This document shows positions 52,453-62,075 of a stretch of DNA of 64,000 nucleotides, in pieces. Position 1 is the stretch's first letter. Every line of letters begins with the position of its first letter. The translations under genes and the position numbers were made by a program. This DNA comes from Pseudomonas viridiflava (GTDB lineage: Bacteria > Pseudomonadota > Gammaproteobacteria > Pseudomonadales > Pseudomonadaceae), in NCBI RefSeq assembly GCF_900601905.1, contig NZ_UWFA01000449.1, positions 62,001 to 126,000 of the forward strand. Reading direction: 5' to 3'. The notes below the pieces were generated by a model. It was not told the origin of the DNA, made no database searches, and saw nothing but the letters and a program-made list of their open reading frames with translations.

Positions 52453-54494
52453 TCCGGTGCTCCATTGCTACCCGAGATTCGAACACCGACCACAGGCCGC
52501 AGCAACTTGCCACCGGACTCGGTTATCTTGACGTGAAGTTCTCCCTCCAGCACTAGGCCCGCTTGGACAAACGCAGGATCAACGCTCAGACTGACAACTG
52601 TCCTATTTGCAACTTCTATGCTCTTCACAAAGGGACTTACGCTACTGACGCGGGGTGAGTCCAGTTGAAAGGGAAACGCGCCAAGCCCGCTCTCATGCCA
52701 TTTTTCAAAGGTAATTGGTCCGGCTTCGGAATCTACAGAAATGATGATTTCCCTCTGTATGTTTGGCCGTAGCATTCCCCATCTCAAGCACCATTTCATA
52801 ACGATGGCAGATGCTATATACCTGACTTCCGTTATCTCGAGTTCAGGCGAAGACACCAAACTCCCTCTGGAACCTTGTCCGGCAGCTGCACGGGGCGTCG
52901 CTTTGCCAAATCTTCCATCACCTCCGAACCCTCGACTGGGTAGCACTAGTTCGGCCAGTTTGCGTGACATCCGCATTGAAGGTTTGACTGTCACGCTAGG
53001 TGGGGACGGTACGCCGAAATCTTTCAAGGCTCGACCGCATTGAGTACGAATTTTTTCAACAATCCGCCCTCCGTTTATATCTACCCACTCTGCGTGATCC
53101 GCACGTTCGCAACTTCTGAGATACCCTTCGAGATTCTGTATGGAAGAGCGTAATCCACGAGCCTCCGATGCTTGGAGTTCTTGTTCCGCATCGGGCAGGA
53201 AGAGTCCCACCACGTATCGCCCATCTGTAAAACCAGCGAATCCACCGGCCCAGCCGCGAGAATCGATACTGTCGTCCCAACAGATGTTCATCCCAGGCGA
53301 GCGCATGAAGGTCATTATCGGGCGATGGGGCGCACCGCTGTCTGTCTTGGAGAAAATACATGTTTCTGGGCTGGGCGCATTGTCTGGCGCATCCATCTGC
53401 AATTGGCGCGGTGTTATCGCCACGGCAAGTAACCATCCTGCCTGACCACCGCTTAAAAATTCCCCGCGTAACTGGATAGATTTGCACAGCACATCATTGA
53501 TTTTGACGCCTTTGGACGTCAGATAATCTCCCTCTTCCGGCACATCTCGTACGGCTCGGTCATAAAGACACTGACTCACCTGAAATATCGGCAACATGTC
53601 CGCACTTGCTATCTCGTTGCCGTTCACCGACGCACTCAAATATCTACCACTGGCGAAGAAGGGATTATCCAGCCGCGCACTAAACCAACGCTGGATTGCT
53701 ACATTTACATAGTCCTCATAATTGCTGCACCACCATGGCGCAGGCCCGCTTTCGTTGTCGAACACGGGCAGCAAGTTTTCCTTTAACAATGGAATGATGA
53801 TTGCCGTTCCAGTTGTTTTACCGGTAAACGGTTGGGCACCTAATGCCTTCAAAATTTCGTGAATGCGTTCTGGAGCCGTGATCGCTCGCAAGCTGTCATC
53901 CGCCACCCACCAAGCAATGCCGGTTTGCGTCATGAGTTGCAGGCGGTCGTCCCGGCTTTCATCCTCGACCAGCGAAGCTACTAGCCGCTCCTCATACCCG
54001 TCGGTCATCTTGATTCGGCTGTAGTAGATGACCAGGCCTGCCCCCATGCGGAAGTAACATGTCTTGCCCAATCCCCAGGAACCGCCCGCACTGTCGTCTG
54101 TGCGAGTCCGGCCGATTTCGAACACTAGCTTTAGGAAGTTGCCATGCTTACCGTTAGCCTCCACGCTGTCGAAGGTCATTGGCCCCGTCAACCCCTCGGT
54201 ACCTGAGTCGCGAATTTCAAGCAGTTTCGGGGTGCGCGGATACCGTTTCGCAAGCATCTGCAGGTTCAGCCCTTCACTGAATGTGGAGGCGATGGCGTCC
54301 AGCGAATGCTCGCGAATATGAAAGTCCACCGAAACCGGTAGCGCCTTGTTACCGTTGCGCCCTGCGTCGAGCGCGTTCTGAACGGATTCGCGTACCAGTA
54401 GATCCAGCAAAGGTGTTTCTTCGTTCTGCAGCGCGCGAAGCAGGAATGCGCCGGATTCCTGCATAGGCTGCAGTTGTAGGCTGTAATACTTCAT
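52449..54494 (-). CDS. GHKL ATPase, MORC/MutL-like
   Basis: Protein of 681 residues. Bergerat-fold motifs: LLVRESVQNALDA (Glu36, Asn40; motif N), LLEIRDSGTEGLTG (93-104; motif G1 with Asp96), and GGSWGLGKT (137-145; lid/G2). A middle region resembles the ribosomal S5-like transducer domain; the C-terminal 200 residues are probably beta-rich. Proteins of this MORC/MutL-like group are associated by comparative genomics with restriction-modification modules and are thought to clamp or remodel DNA. Three bases separate it from the Z1 gene. Confidence 0.88.
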   Translation of the reverse strand: MKYYSLQLQPMQESGAFLLRALQNEETPLLDLLVRESVQNALDAGRNGNKALPVSVDFHIREHSLDAIASTFSEGLNLQMLAKRYPRTPKLLEIRDSGTEGLTGPMTFDSVEANGKHGNFLKLVFEIGRTRTDDSAGGSWGLGKTCYFRMGAGLVIYYSRIKMTDGYEERLVASLVEDESRDDRLQLMTQTGIAWWVADDSLRAITAPERIHEILKALGAQPFTGKTTGTAIIIPLLKENLLPVFDNESGPAPWWCSNYEDYVNVAIQRWFSARLDNPFFASGRYLSASVNGNEIASADMLPIFQVSQCLYDRAVRDVPEEGDYLTSKGVKINDVLCKSIQLRGEFLSGGQAGWLLAVAITPRQLQMDAPDNAPSPETCIFSKTDSGAPHRPIMTFMRSPGMNICWDDSIDSRGWAGGFAGFTDGRYVVGLFLPDAEQELQASEARGLRSSIQNLEGYLRSCERADHAEWVDINGGRIVEKIRTQCGRALKDFGVPSPPSVTVKPSMRMSRKLAELVLPSRGFGGDGRFGKATPRAAAGQGSRGSLVSSPELEITEVRYIASAIVMKWCLRWGMLRPNIQREIIISVDSEAGPITFEKWHESGLGAFPFQLDSPRVSSVSPFVKSIEVANRTVVSLSVDPAFVQAGLVLEGELHVKITESGGKLLRPVVGVRISGSNGAPE

Positions 54495-54497
54495 AGG

Positions 54498-57326
54498 TCA
54501 GATCACGCCTACCGTTTCTTCAACGCTATCGTCCGACGTTGTGAAGGTCTCGGGGATATTGACTGTCACGTGAGTGACGTAGTTTTTCTGCTTGCCTTGT
54601 GAACCTGGAAGATAAAGGCTGATGCCTACGATGTGCGCTTTGGCATTTAGCGACACCCTCTCCCGGCGTGGCGCGGTGCTCACTTTTGTAGGCTGCGTGT
54701 ACTCGCTCTCTTTGTCGATCAGATAAATCAGCAGCTGAGGTACAGCTCCGACACCTCCCTTGTCGCGAAGATCTGCCACTAGGGGGTTACTGAAACTCGC
54801 CTTTGAAAGATCATTAACTTCAAGACCGCGGGCATCTGCCAGCAGATCCCTAGGATCTCGCAGCGCACCAATAGAGACGCCATCATCCGATCTTTTATCA
54901 GCGAAGCGGCTACGTTTAATCCGACCAACTGCCTTGCCACCAATCTCCCAGCTATTTTGTGGCGCCGGTGTGCTGCCCGCCACCACCACGTTCCAATTCG
55001 TATAGCCGGCGTTTTCAGCGTGTTCACCTAGCCACTTAATAAACGCTTTCATATCGGAGAAGAACTGATTCCCTGGATGGAACGTCAGGCTTGATAGGTA
55101 ATCGGCCACCCGATCTACGTCAACATTACGCCAGACAAGGCTGTTCGCCCCCTTCAGTTCTGATCTTTCGAGGTCGCTGCCTGCCGAACTCAAAAACGCC
55201 TCTGTCGACTGCAGATTAGCATTGAGCTCCGTGGCGGCATGATCGCCGTCAGGGAACACGGTCGTCTGCCGATTGATTCCAGAGAAGTCGAGTGTCGCTG
55301 CGACTGCGCGCTGCATTCTGTTTGCGCCGGTCGGGCGAATCCAAGCAAGCCTCGCATGTACCCGCACGCGAGGCCCGAAATCTTCAGGCTTAGCGCCGCC
55401 ATGCATGAAGCGTTGTAAATCGTCCCGAAGCTCCTCCTCCGCGACTGTCATGAACTCGTACTTTTCTCTAGTGTCGTCGGACATCCAGATGCGAGGCAAC
55501 AGTTCATAGCCTTTGCGATAGCCAAACCAGCGCCCCATTTGCATAAGGGAATCTGCTTGCGCCGCGCCGCGTAGGAAGAAGGTGCTGACCAGATTTTCAA
55601 TAGTCAACCCCCGGGAAAGCGTTGCGCCGCCGATAACAATGAATGCTGTACAGAAACTCAGTCCCAGCGCCTCGTCAGGGTAGAACAGTCTCCGAACTTC
55701 GTTCTCATCAGTTACCCCGTTATTGGCACCGTTATCAACGCATACGTGGATACCATGGTGGTATTTCCGTCTAGAGTCTTCGTCCAGCTGAATAGCTGTG
55801 ATCGTTGTGAGAAGTGTGCGGATTTCTTTAGAGAAACTGTCAAATGTCGGCAAATCACGTAGCTCGGAGAGCCGTCCGTAGTCAGGGAATCGTTCGGAAA
55901 ACTGAGCAACATCTAGACCTGACGAAACCCTATCCCACACAGGCCTGAAAGTGGCGTTCAAGTGATCATCAGCATACGTCGACCACATTTTAAGCGCCCT
56001 CTGTACAGCTTCACTCATGTATTCATGATGAAGCTGCCTTGCGCTAGTGTGGATCAACATGCTCACCGGTTTTGCAGCGCCGGATAAACGCATCACAGCC
56101 ACGCAGCACAGATACCAGATCAAGCTTTCTTCCAGCGCGGAAGGTAATGTCAGATTGTCTCCCTTGTGCAAGCAATCTATCTGTTTCAGCTCTTCTTTAG
56201 AGATTTCACGAACGATCCCGAGCGGCTCTTTTTCATTCTCGGCATAACCGAAAATCTGCACAGGTCCGAAATGTTCGTCCGCCTGCGGCAGAGCCGCAAT
56301 GAAATCCGTTGGATACAAAGTATCGCCAGGTCCTTCATTTAGGAAGTTCGCGGCGGGCGTGGCGGTGAACGCGACATAATTTACGCATTGTAGCGGCAGA
56401 CTTATCAGCTCCAGGATGAGCTCATTGATGACCGTACGCTCCGCTTTCGAGACATCATTCGAGTTGATGCCGGCCTGGTCTGCCTCGTCATCAATTACCA
56501 CGAGCCGCATCTGTGACATCCCCACCGGGTGCTCATTGATCCAGGCAATAAGATGTCTCAGCCGGGCCGGGTTTTTCAGGCAAACAACAAGGTGACGATC
56601 TCTGCGTCCAGCGTCGAACTGCATGTCTTGGGCGCGGGCACCATAGGGGCTATTTACTGAAGGGTGCTCAATGGCCTTCCAACTGACGTTACCATCATGC
56701 TGGAACAGATCGCCGACCAGACGTTTGCTGGTTTGAACCCGCAGGTTCTCTAGTGTCCCGGTGAGTACTACGAACAAGTTCCATCGATAGTCGGCAGCCA
56801 TTGAAATTAGCCCGGCCATGTTCGCTGTCTTACCGGACTGTACGTGCCCGACTACCAGACCTTTGACAGCCTTGCGATCTGCGGTGGTCTGACGAAGGTG
56901 CTGGAGCACCCGTACCGCAGATCTCTCAATATTGTCGACCGAGGTTTCCTTCCAGCCCTGCTCAATCAGGTGTTTTCTGTAGACTTGCCATGCGCTGCGG
57001 CGATCTTGTGGCACTGCCATGCCCGGTTCGGCTTCTTCTGGGCCTACAACGATCAAGGGTCTCGCAGCGGCGACAGATTGTTGTTCTGCCTGTTTCTTAT
57101 GCTGCACGATTTTCTTCCAGCATTCGAATCGCTCTTCAGGGCTACCGCCCAGAGAGGGCCAGTCATCCATCTCCTCTTGAGACAGGAACCAGTCACTGAC
57201 TTTTTCAAGTGACTCTCCCATCCGGCCGAGCTTGGCGATATCTTCCCAACCTCTGCCTTTCAAGCGCCAACCATCAATAAATGCGCGGCATTTGTCGTAC
57301 GCTGGGTCAATACTGTAATCAGCCAT
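54498..57326 (-). CDS. Z1-domain ATPase/endonuclease-associated protein
   Basis: Protein of 942 residues from the ATG at 57326, which has AGGG six bases upstream; a more upstream site is possible. A P-loop VGHVQSGKT (about 159-167) and Walker B-like VIDDEADQAG (about 277-286) form an SF2-like ATPase; YVAFTATPAANFL (FTATPA, motif III-like) follows. The Z1 domain (PF10593) contains the pattern FIVIGGATLSRGLTIENLVSTFFLRGA and RWFGYR, typical of DNA-translocating partners of restriction nucleases. First gene of the five-gene operon. Confidence 0.9.
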   Translation of the reverse strand: MADYSIDPAYDKCRAFIDGWRLKGRGWEDIAKLGRMGESLEKVSDWFLSQEEMDDWPSLGGSPEERFECWKKIVQHKKQAEQQSVAAARPLIVVGPEEAEPGMAVPQDRRSAWQVYRKHLIEQGWKETSVDNIERSAVRVLQHLRQTTADRKAVKGLVVGHVQSGKTANMAGLISMAADYRWNLFVVLTGTLENLRVQTSKRLVGDLFQHDGNVSWKAIEHPSVNSPYGARAQDMQFDAGRRDRHLVVCLKNPARLRHLIAWINEHPVGMSQMRLVVIDDEADQAGINSNDVSKAERTVINELILELISLPLQCVNYVAFTATPAANFLNEGPGDTLYPTDFIAALPQADEHFGPVQIFGYAENEKEPLGIVREISKEELKQIDCLHKGDNLTLPSALEESLIWYLCCVAVMRLSGAAKPVSMLIHTSARQLHHEYMSEAVQRALKMWSTYADDHLNATFRPVWDRVSSGLDVAQFSERFPDYGRLSELRDLPTFDSFSKEIRTLLTTITAIQLDEDSRRKYHHGIHVCVDNGANNGVTDENEVRRLFYPDEALGLSFCTAFIVIGGATLSRGLTIENLVSTFFLRGAAQADSLMQMGRWFGYRKGYELLPRIWMSDDTREKYEFMTVAEEELRDDLQRFMHGGAKPEDFGPRVRVHARLAWIRPTGANRMQRAVAATLDFSGINRQTTVFPDGDHAATELNANLQSTEAFLSSAGSDLERSELKGANSLVWRNVDVDRVADYLSSLTFHPGNQFFSDMKAFIKWLGEHAENAGYTNWNVVVAGSTPAPQNSWEIGGKAVGRIKRSRFADKRSDDGVSIGALRDPRDLLADARGLEVNDLSKASFSNPLVADLRDKGGVGAVPQLLIYLIDKESEYTQPTKVSTAPRRERVSLNAKAHIVGISLYLPGSQGKQKNYVTHVTVNIPETFTTSDDSVEETVGVI

Positions 57327-57483
57327 GAGCATCCCTACTATATTCGGAGGACAACTCGAATCAGGAACATCCCTTACATCCAAGTGTTGAACAGGGATAG
57401 TGGCACAGAGCTGGCTACCTTACAAAACCGGACAAGATAGTTGCTCCCACGATTGGACGTTGTGTGTTTGGTCAGGTCATAAA

Positions 57484-57636
57484 ACAGTCAGAAGCATCAC
57501 GCTTCTGGCCTTCTGTTTAGCGCTGCAAGGCTATTCAGCCCGGATATCAATCCCAGCTAAGCGCACGGCCGGTTTGCTATTCAGCAATTCGCGTCTCAAA
57601 GAAGTTCTTCTCTTTCTTCAAGTCCATTATCTCGCT
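57484..57636 (-). pseudogene. Duplicated 3' end of nrdB with its terminator
   Basis: About 150 bp align without large gaps to 60502-60655, covering the nrdB terminator hairpin and the last 25 or so codons (LKKEKNFFETR, then GRALSWD in the fragment against GGALSWD). By eye roughly four in five bases match. The fragment has a stop codon within the last residues (IAE, stop, QTG) and no start, so it is non-functional. Same orientation as nrdB. Confidence 0.85.
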
Positions 57637-57672
57637 GTCGCGCGATGCTTCTGCCTCGGTTTCCGAGCCAGA
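57637..57672. other. Short junction between the nrdB fragment and GH63 gene
   Basis: Nothing recognised; the sequence diverges from nrdB after about 57636. The 110 bp between the Z1 gene start and the fragment also hold no gene. Confidence 0.4.
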
Positions 57673-60324
57673 TCATTCAAACCTAGCCCTAGGCTGCAAC
57701 AACAGCGCAACCAGCGCACTCCACCCTGTCTGATGTGAAGCCCCCAAGCCGCGTCCATTCTCGCCGTGAAAATACTCGTGGAACAACATCAGGTCCCGGC
57801 TCTGTGGATCGATTTCCAGCTGTGGATAGCTGGCCATGGAAGGTCGGTTGCCTTCGCTGTTGGGCAGGAATAATCCGCAGATGCGCTGGCTTAAACCGTC
57901 AGCCACTTCGTCCAGCGAAGCCAGATAGCCCGAGCCGCTGGGGTATTCCACGGAAAAGTTTTCGCCGTAATAGCGATGAAACTCGCGCAGTGATTCGATC
58001 AACATGTAATTCAACGGCATCCATATCGGGCCGCGCCAGTTTGAGTTGCCGCCAAACAGCCGCGAGTTGGACTCGGCAGGCTGGTAATCCGCCGACAGCG
58101 TGTTGCCATTGATTTGCATGCTGAACGGATTCTCTGCATAGAAGCGTGACAACGAGCGCACACCAAACGGCGAGAGAAACTCGTTTTCATCCAGCATTTG
58201 CTTGATGAGGTCTTTAGTCCGCTGCCCCCGCAATAGCGCCAACAATAGACGATTGCCTTTTCCGGGTTCGGTCCAGCGCGAGATGAGCGCTGCCAGGTCC
58301 GGGCGATGATGGAGGAAACCCAGCAGACGCTCGCGCAGCCCTTTGAGCCCTTCATGTTCGCGCTGCTCCAGCACACGCACGGCAAACAGCGAAATCAAGC
58401 CCACGAATGATCGCAGCCGCACCGACTCACGGCTGCCGTCAGGGCGGTGCAATACGTCGTAGAAGAACCCGTCCTGTTCGTTCCAGAGCCCTTCGACATC
58501 CACGCTGTCCACTTGGTTGATCGCACCGGCGATGTACAGAAAGTGCTCGAAGAATTTCACCGAGATGTCGATGTAAACGTCATTGCGCTGTGCCAGTTCC
58601 AGCGCCATGCGCATCAGGTCCAGGGCATAGCCAGCCACCCAGGCCGTTCCGTCGGCCTGATCCAGTTGATAGCCGGGCGCAAAGGCGGCAGAACGGTCAA
58701 ACAGGCCGATGTTATCGAGACCGAGAAATCCGCCCTGAAAAATGTTGTGGCCTTCGCTGTCCTTGCGATTCACCCACCAGGAGAAATTCAGCAGCAGCTT
58801 GTGGAAAACCCGCTCAAGAAACGCGGCATCGCCTTGGCCTGTCTGCGTCTTTTCCATCTGGTACACACGCCAGGATGCCCAGGCATGCACCGGCGGGTTG
58901 GCATCGTCGAAGCACCATTCATACGCAGGTATCTGGCCGTTGGGGTGCATGAAGCGGTCTTTGACCAATAGCAGCAATTGATCCTTGGCGAAGTCCAGGT
59001 CAATCAACGCAAACGCGACCGCCTGGAAGGCCGTGTCCCATGAGGCGTACCAGGGATACTCCCACTTGTCCGGCATCGAGACGATGTCGAAGTTGTACAG
59101 GTGACGCCACTGGTTGTTGCGTATGTGCGCGCGTTCAGGCGGCGGTGTCTGTCCGGGATCGCCAGCGAGCCAGGTTTTGACGTCGAAGTAATAAAACTGC
59201 TTTGACCACAGTAATCCAGCCAGTGCCTGGCGCTGGACATTGCGAGCATCGGCATCGGGCAATGCATGCTGCAACGCGTCATAAAACTCATCGGCCTCGG
59301 CGCGGCGCGCTTCAAACAACTTGCGCGCATTCACCCGCGCCGCGCCGGCGGGGGCGAAACGCAAGTACACCACCTCAGAAGCGCCGCCCTCCAGTTGCAG
59401 GACGAAATGCGCGGCGACTTTGGTCCCGGTGTCTCTGCGAATTGCGGTGGGGTTAGCGTTCACGAGGTATTCCCCGATCCCGTCCTTGAAAGGGCCGGAC
59501 GCGGGCTCGCCAAACAGTTTTGGGGTGTTAGTGCGGTTCTCGCAGAACAGCCAGTCGCAGGCGTGCGGACCCCAGGCCGTGGCATGCCTATCGGCTTCTG
59601 ACGGATGCCGGGCACTGATCGCGTCATTGAGCAGTGACAAGGCTGGGCGCTCGGTACCCGGTGCCCAGCTCCAGGTATCACGGGCCCATAACTGCGGCAG
59701 TACATGCACCCGTGCTGCCTGATCTGAGCGATTGGTGACGGTCACCCGCATCAAGACATCGTCCGGCGTGTGCTTGGCGTACTCCACCGTGACGTCGAAA
59801 TAATGGTTGTCGTTGAATACGCCGGTGTCGAGGATTTCATATTCCGGATCATCCAACCCACGCGTGGCGTTCTCTGCCACCAGATCATCGTAGGGGAACA
59901 TCGCGTGCGGGTACTTATAGAGCATGCGCATGTACGCGTGGCTGGGGACACCGTCGAGGTGAAAGTACAATTCCTTGACGTCTTCGCCATGATTGCCTTC
60001 AGCATTGTTAAGGCCAAACAAGCGCTCTTTGAGGATGGGATCGTGTTCATTCCACAAGCCCAGGCCAATGCACCAGTGCTGAGACTTGTCGGAAAACCCG
60101 GCCAGCCCATCTTCTCCCCAACGGTAAACACGGCTGCGGGCATGATCATGGGGAAAGTAGTCCCATGCATTTCCATCGGCGCTGTAGTCCTCCCGAACGG
60201 TGCCCCACTGCCGATCACTCAGATACGGCCCCCACTCACGCCACCGTTCAACATCCTCGCTGGCAAGGCGCAAACCTTCGGTCGTCTTCAACAGCGCGTA
60301 CTGCGTTGGATCGGCAGCCATCAT
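57673..60324 (-). CDS. GH63-type glucosidase
   Basis: Protein of 883 residues, start at 60324 (ATG followed by a second ATG). It has an N-terminal part GLRLASEDVERWREWGPYLSDRQWGTVREDYSADGNAWDYFPHDHARSRVYRWGEDGLAGFSD and an (alpha/alpha)6 body with KWEYPWYASWDTAFQAVAFALIDLDFAKDQLLLLV, HAWASWRVYQ, FLGLDNIGLFDRS, GNSNWRGPIWMPLNYML. These are GH63/MGH1-like glycosidase features; probable acids are Asp in ASWDT and a C-terminal Glu. It likely hydrolyses alpha-glucosides such as glucosylglycerate or mannosylglycerate; substrate is not fixed. No signal peptide, so cytoplasmic. Confidence 0.85.
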   Translation of the reverse strand: MMAADPTQYALLKTTEGLRLASEDVERWREWGPYLSDRQWGTVREDYSADGNAWDYFPHDHARSRVYRWGEDGLAGFSDKSQHWCIGLGLWNEHDPILKERLFGLNNAEGNHGEDVKELYFHLDGVPSHAYMRMLYKYPHAMFPYDDLVAENATRGLDDPEYEILDTGVFNDNHYFDVTVEYAKHTPDDVLMRVTVTNRSDQAARVHVLPQLWARDTWSWAPGTERPALSLLNDAISARHPSEADRHATAWGPHACDWLFCENRTNTPKLFGEPASGPFKDGIGEYLVNANPTAIRRDTGTKVAAHFVLQLEGGASEVVYLRFAPAGAARVNARKLFEARRAEADEFYDALQHALPDADARNVQRQALAGLLWSKQFYYFDVKTWLAGDPGQTPPPERAHIRNNQWRHLYNFDIVSMPDKWEYPWYASWDTAFQAVAFALIDLDFAKDQLLLLVKDRFMHPNGQIPAYEWCFDDANPPVHAWASWRVYQMEKTQTGQGDAAFLERVFHKLLLNFSWWVNRKDSEGHNIFQGGFLGLDNIGLFDRSAAFAPGYQLDQADGTAWVAGYALDLMRMALELAQRNDVYIDISVKFFEHFLYIAGAINQVDSVDVEGLWNEQDGFFYDVLHRPDGSRESVRLRSFVGLISLFAVRVLEQREHEGLKGLRERLLGFLHHRPDLAALISRWTEPGKGNRLLLALLRGQRTKDLIKQMLDENEFLSPFGVRSLSRFYAENPFSMQINGNTLSADYQPAESNSRLFGGNSNWRGPIWMPLNYMLIESLREFHRYYGENFSVEYPSGSGYLASLDEVADGLSQRICGLFLPNSEGNRPSMASYPQLEIDPQSRDLMLFHEYFHGENGRGLGASHQTGWSALVALLLQPRARFE

Positions 60325-60411
60325 TACTTCCCGGCACGTTAAAGCTGGAAAATCCAGACCTCGTGGTTTGTCATGAGGCTATCGGTGGGTGGGGTTTGTC
60401 AAACGGCGGGT

Positions 60412-60480
60412 AGGAGCGGGCCTGGAAAATCTGTTTTGTGGCGTAGATCGCCTCGCGAACACGTTCGCTCCTGCAGGGGG
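60412..60480. repeat. REP-like pair
   Basis: gtaggagcgggcctgg and the opposing cgcctcgcgaacacgttcgctcctgcag form a degenerate REP pair between the glucosidase start and the nrdB terminator. Confidence 0.65.
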
Positions 60481-60501
60481 CGTATTTCAGGGCAATAAAA
60501 A

Positions 60502-60532
60502 AGCCAGAAGCATCACGCTTCTGGCTTTTTGG
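60502..60532 (-). terminator. nrdB intrinsic terminator (probably bidirectional)
   Basis: agccagaag (60502-60510) pairs with cttctggct (60518-60526); T-runs lie on both sides (aataaaaaa upstream, ttttt downstream). Confidence 0.9.
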
Positions 60533-60562
60533 TTACCGCTTCAAGGCTGTGCAGCCCTGATA

Positions 60563-61810
60563 TCAATCCCAGCTAAGCGCGCCGCCGGTTTGGTATTCAA
60601 TCACCCGCGTCTCGAAGAAGTTTTTCTCTTTCTTCAAGTCCATGATTTCGCTCATCCATGGGAATGGGTTGGTGGTACCTGGGTACTCTTCTTTCAAACC
60701 GATCTGGCTCAGGCGACGGTTGGCGATGAATTTGAGGTAGTCCTCCATCATCGCGGCGTTCATGCCGAGGACGCCGCGGGGCATGGTGTCGCGGGCGTAT
60801 TCGATTTCCAGTTGGGTGCCTTGCAGAATCATCTGGCTGGCTTCTTCCTTCATTTCGGCGTCCCACAGGTGTGGGTTTTCGATTTTGATCTGGTTGATCA
60901 CGTCGATGCCGAAGTTCAGGTGCATGGATTCGTCGCGCAGGATGTACTGGAACTGCTCGGCGACGCCGGTCATTTTGTTGCGGCGGCCCATGGACAGGAT
61001 CTGGGTGAAGCCGCAGTAGAAGAAGATGCCTTCCAGGACGCAGTAGTAGGCGATCAGGTTGCGCAGCAGTTCTTTGTCGGTTTCTTCGGTGCCGGTTTCG
61101 AACTTCGGATCGGAGATCGAACGGGTGTATTTCAGGCCCCAAGCGGCTTTTTTCGCGACCGATGGGATCTCGTGGTACATGTTGAAGATCTCGCCTTCAT
61201 CCATGGCCAGCGATTCGATGCAGTACTGGTAAGCGTGGGTGTGGATCGCTTCTTCGAAGGCCTGGCGCAGGATGTACTGGCGGCACTCCGGGTTGGTGAT
61301 CAAACGGTACACGGCCAGGACCAGGTTGTTGGCAACCAGGGAGTCGGCGGTGGAGAAGAAGCCCAGGTTGCGCATGACGATGCGGCGCTCGTCGTCGGTC
61401 AGGCCTTGTGGGTCTTTCCACAGGGCGATGTCGGCGGTCATGTTGACTTCTTGCGGCATCCAGTGGTTTGCGCAGCCGTCCAAGTACTTCTGCCAGGCCC
61501 AGTCGTACTTGAAAGGCACGAGCTGGTTAAGGTCAGCGCGGCAGTTGATCATCATTTTTTCGTCAACGGCCACACGGGCGCTGGCGCCTTCGAGTTCAGC
61601 CAGGCCTTCAGCGACGTCCAGTGCGTCCAGCGCTTTCTTGGCGCGGACCAGGGCAGGGGAGTCTTTGTCGGTGATGTTGCGAGCTTCGGTTGCGGCGGCG
61701 CCACCGGCGCTGTCGAGGCGGTCCATGTTGGCTTCGTTGGCGTGACCGGCGTTGGTCGCTTTAGCGACTGTTTCGCCGTCTTCTTTATCGAATTCGTCCC
61801 AGCTCAGCAT
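60563..61810 (-). CDS. nrdB: Ribonucleotide-diphosphate reductase class Ia, beta subunit
   Basis: Protein of 415 residues. It houses the diiron-tyrosyl radical that starts reduction of ribonucleotides by NrdA. Ferritin-like helices and iron-ligand context are visible: DIALWKDPQGLTDDERRIVMRNLGFFSTADSLVANNL, FEEAIHTHAYQYCIESL (Glu and His ligands), YCVLEGIFFYCGFTQILSMGR, RDESMHLNFGIDVI (Glu and His). The C-terminus ends GGALSWD, the tail that docks to NrdA. nrdA is not in the window. Long leader and NrdR-box-like pair upstream suggest regulation by dNTP level. Confidence 0.95.
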   Translation of the reverse strand: MLSWDEFDKEDGETVAKATNAGHANEANMDRLDSAGGAAATEARNITDKDSPALVRAKKALDALDVAEGLAELEGASARVAVDEKMMINCRADLNQLVPFKYDWAWQKYLDGCANHWMPQEVNMTADIALWKDPQGLTDDERRIVMRNLGFFSTADSLVANNLVLAVYRLITNPECRQYILRQAFEEAIHTHAYQYCIESLAMDEGEIFNMYHEIPSVAKKAAWGLKYTRSISDPKFETGTEETDKELLRNLIAYYCVLEGIFFYCGFTQILSMGRRNKMTGVAEQFQYILRDESMHLNFGIDVINQIKIENPHLWDAEMKEEASQMILQGTQLEIEYARDTMPRGVLGMNAAMMEDYLKFIANRRLSQIGLKEEYPGTTNPFPWMSEIMDLKKEKNFFETRVIEYQTGGALSWD

Positions 61811-61883
61811 GGTGGAAACTCCTGAATTTCAAAGGATGTAGTGCCCGCGTCGTGTCGCTAACGTTGGCAACGGATTTGTGGAT

Positions 61884-62021
61884 TCACTCGGGATTGACGG
61901 GCCAGTGCTGCTGCCAGTCAATCAGCGGATGTGCCGCCGCGGCGGTTGGCCTTACAGGCGCACAAAACGGATAGCGGAGGTTGCTTTCAGGTAAGACAGC
62001 ATTGCGTGTGCCAATGGTCAT
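61884..62021 (-). CDS. Possible leader ORF upstream of nrdB (45 codons)
   Basis: From ATG 62021, about 20 bases downstream of a candidate transcription start, a 45-codon frame rich in Pro, Ala and Arg ends at 61884, 74 bp before nrdB. The Shine-Dalgarno-like AGGGT is weak. It may be a conserved small protein or a translational regulator of the leader; it may also be chance. Confidence 0.3.
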   Translation of the reverse strand: MTIGTRNAVLPESNLRYPFCAPVRPTAAAAHPLIDWQQHWPVNPE

Positions 62022-62040
62022 TTGGGTACCCTGGAGCGAG

Positions 62041-62075
62041 CGCGGGATTATACAGATTTTGCCCGGCACTTGTTC
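62041..62075 (-). promoter_or_regulatory. Candidate sigma70 promoter of nrdB
   Basis: On the minus strand a perfect TATAAT (62047-62052) follows tgaaca at 18 bp spacing, giving a start near 62040 and a leader of about 230 bases before nrdB. Confidence 0.6.

Noticed and set aside
60389..61825. 478-codon open frame on the plus strand opposite nrdB
   Set aside because: It is the antisense shadow of the highly conserved nrdB gene, with no start site or family resemblance.
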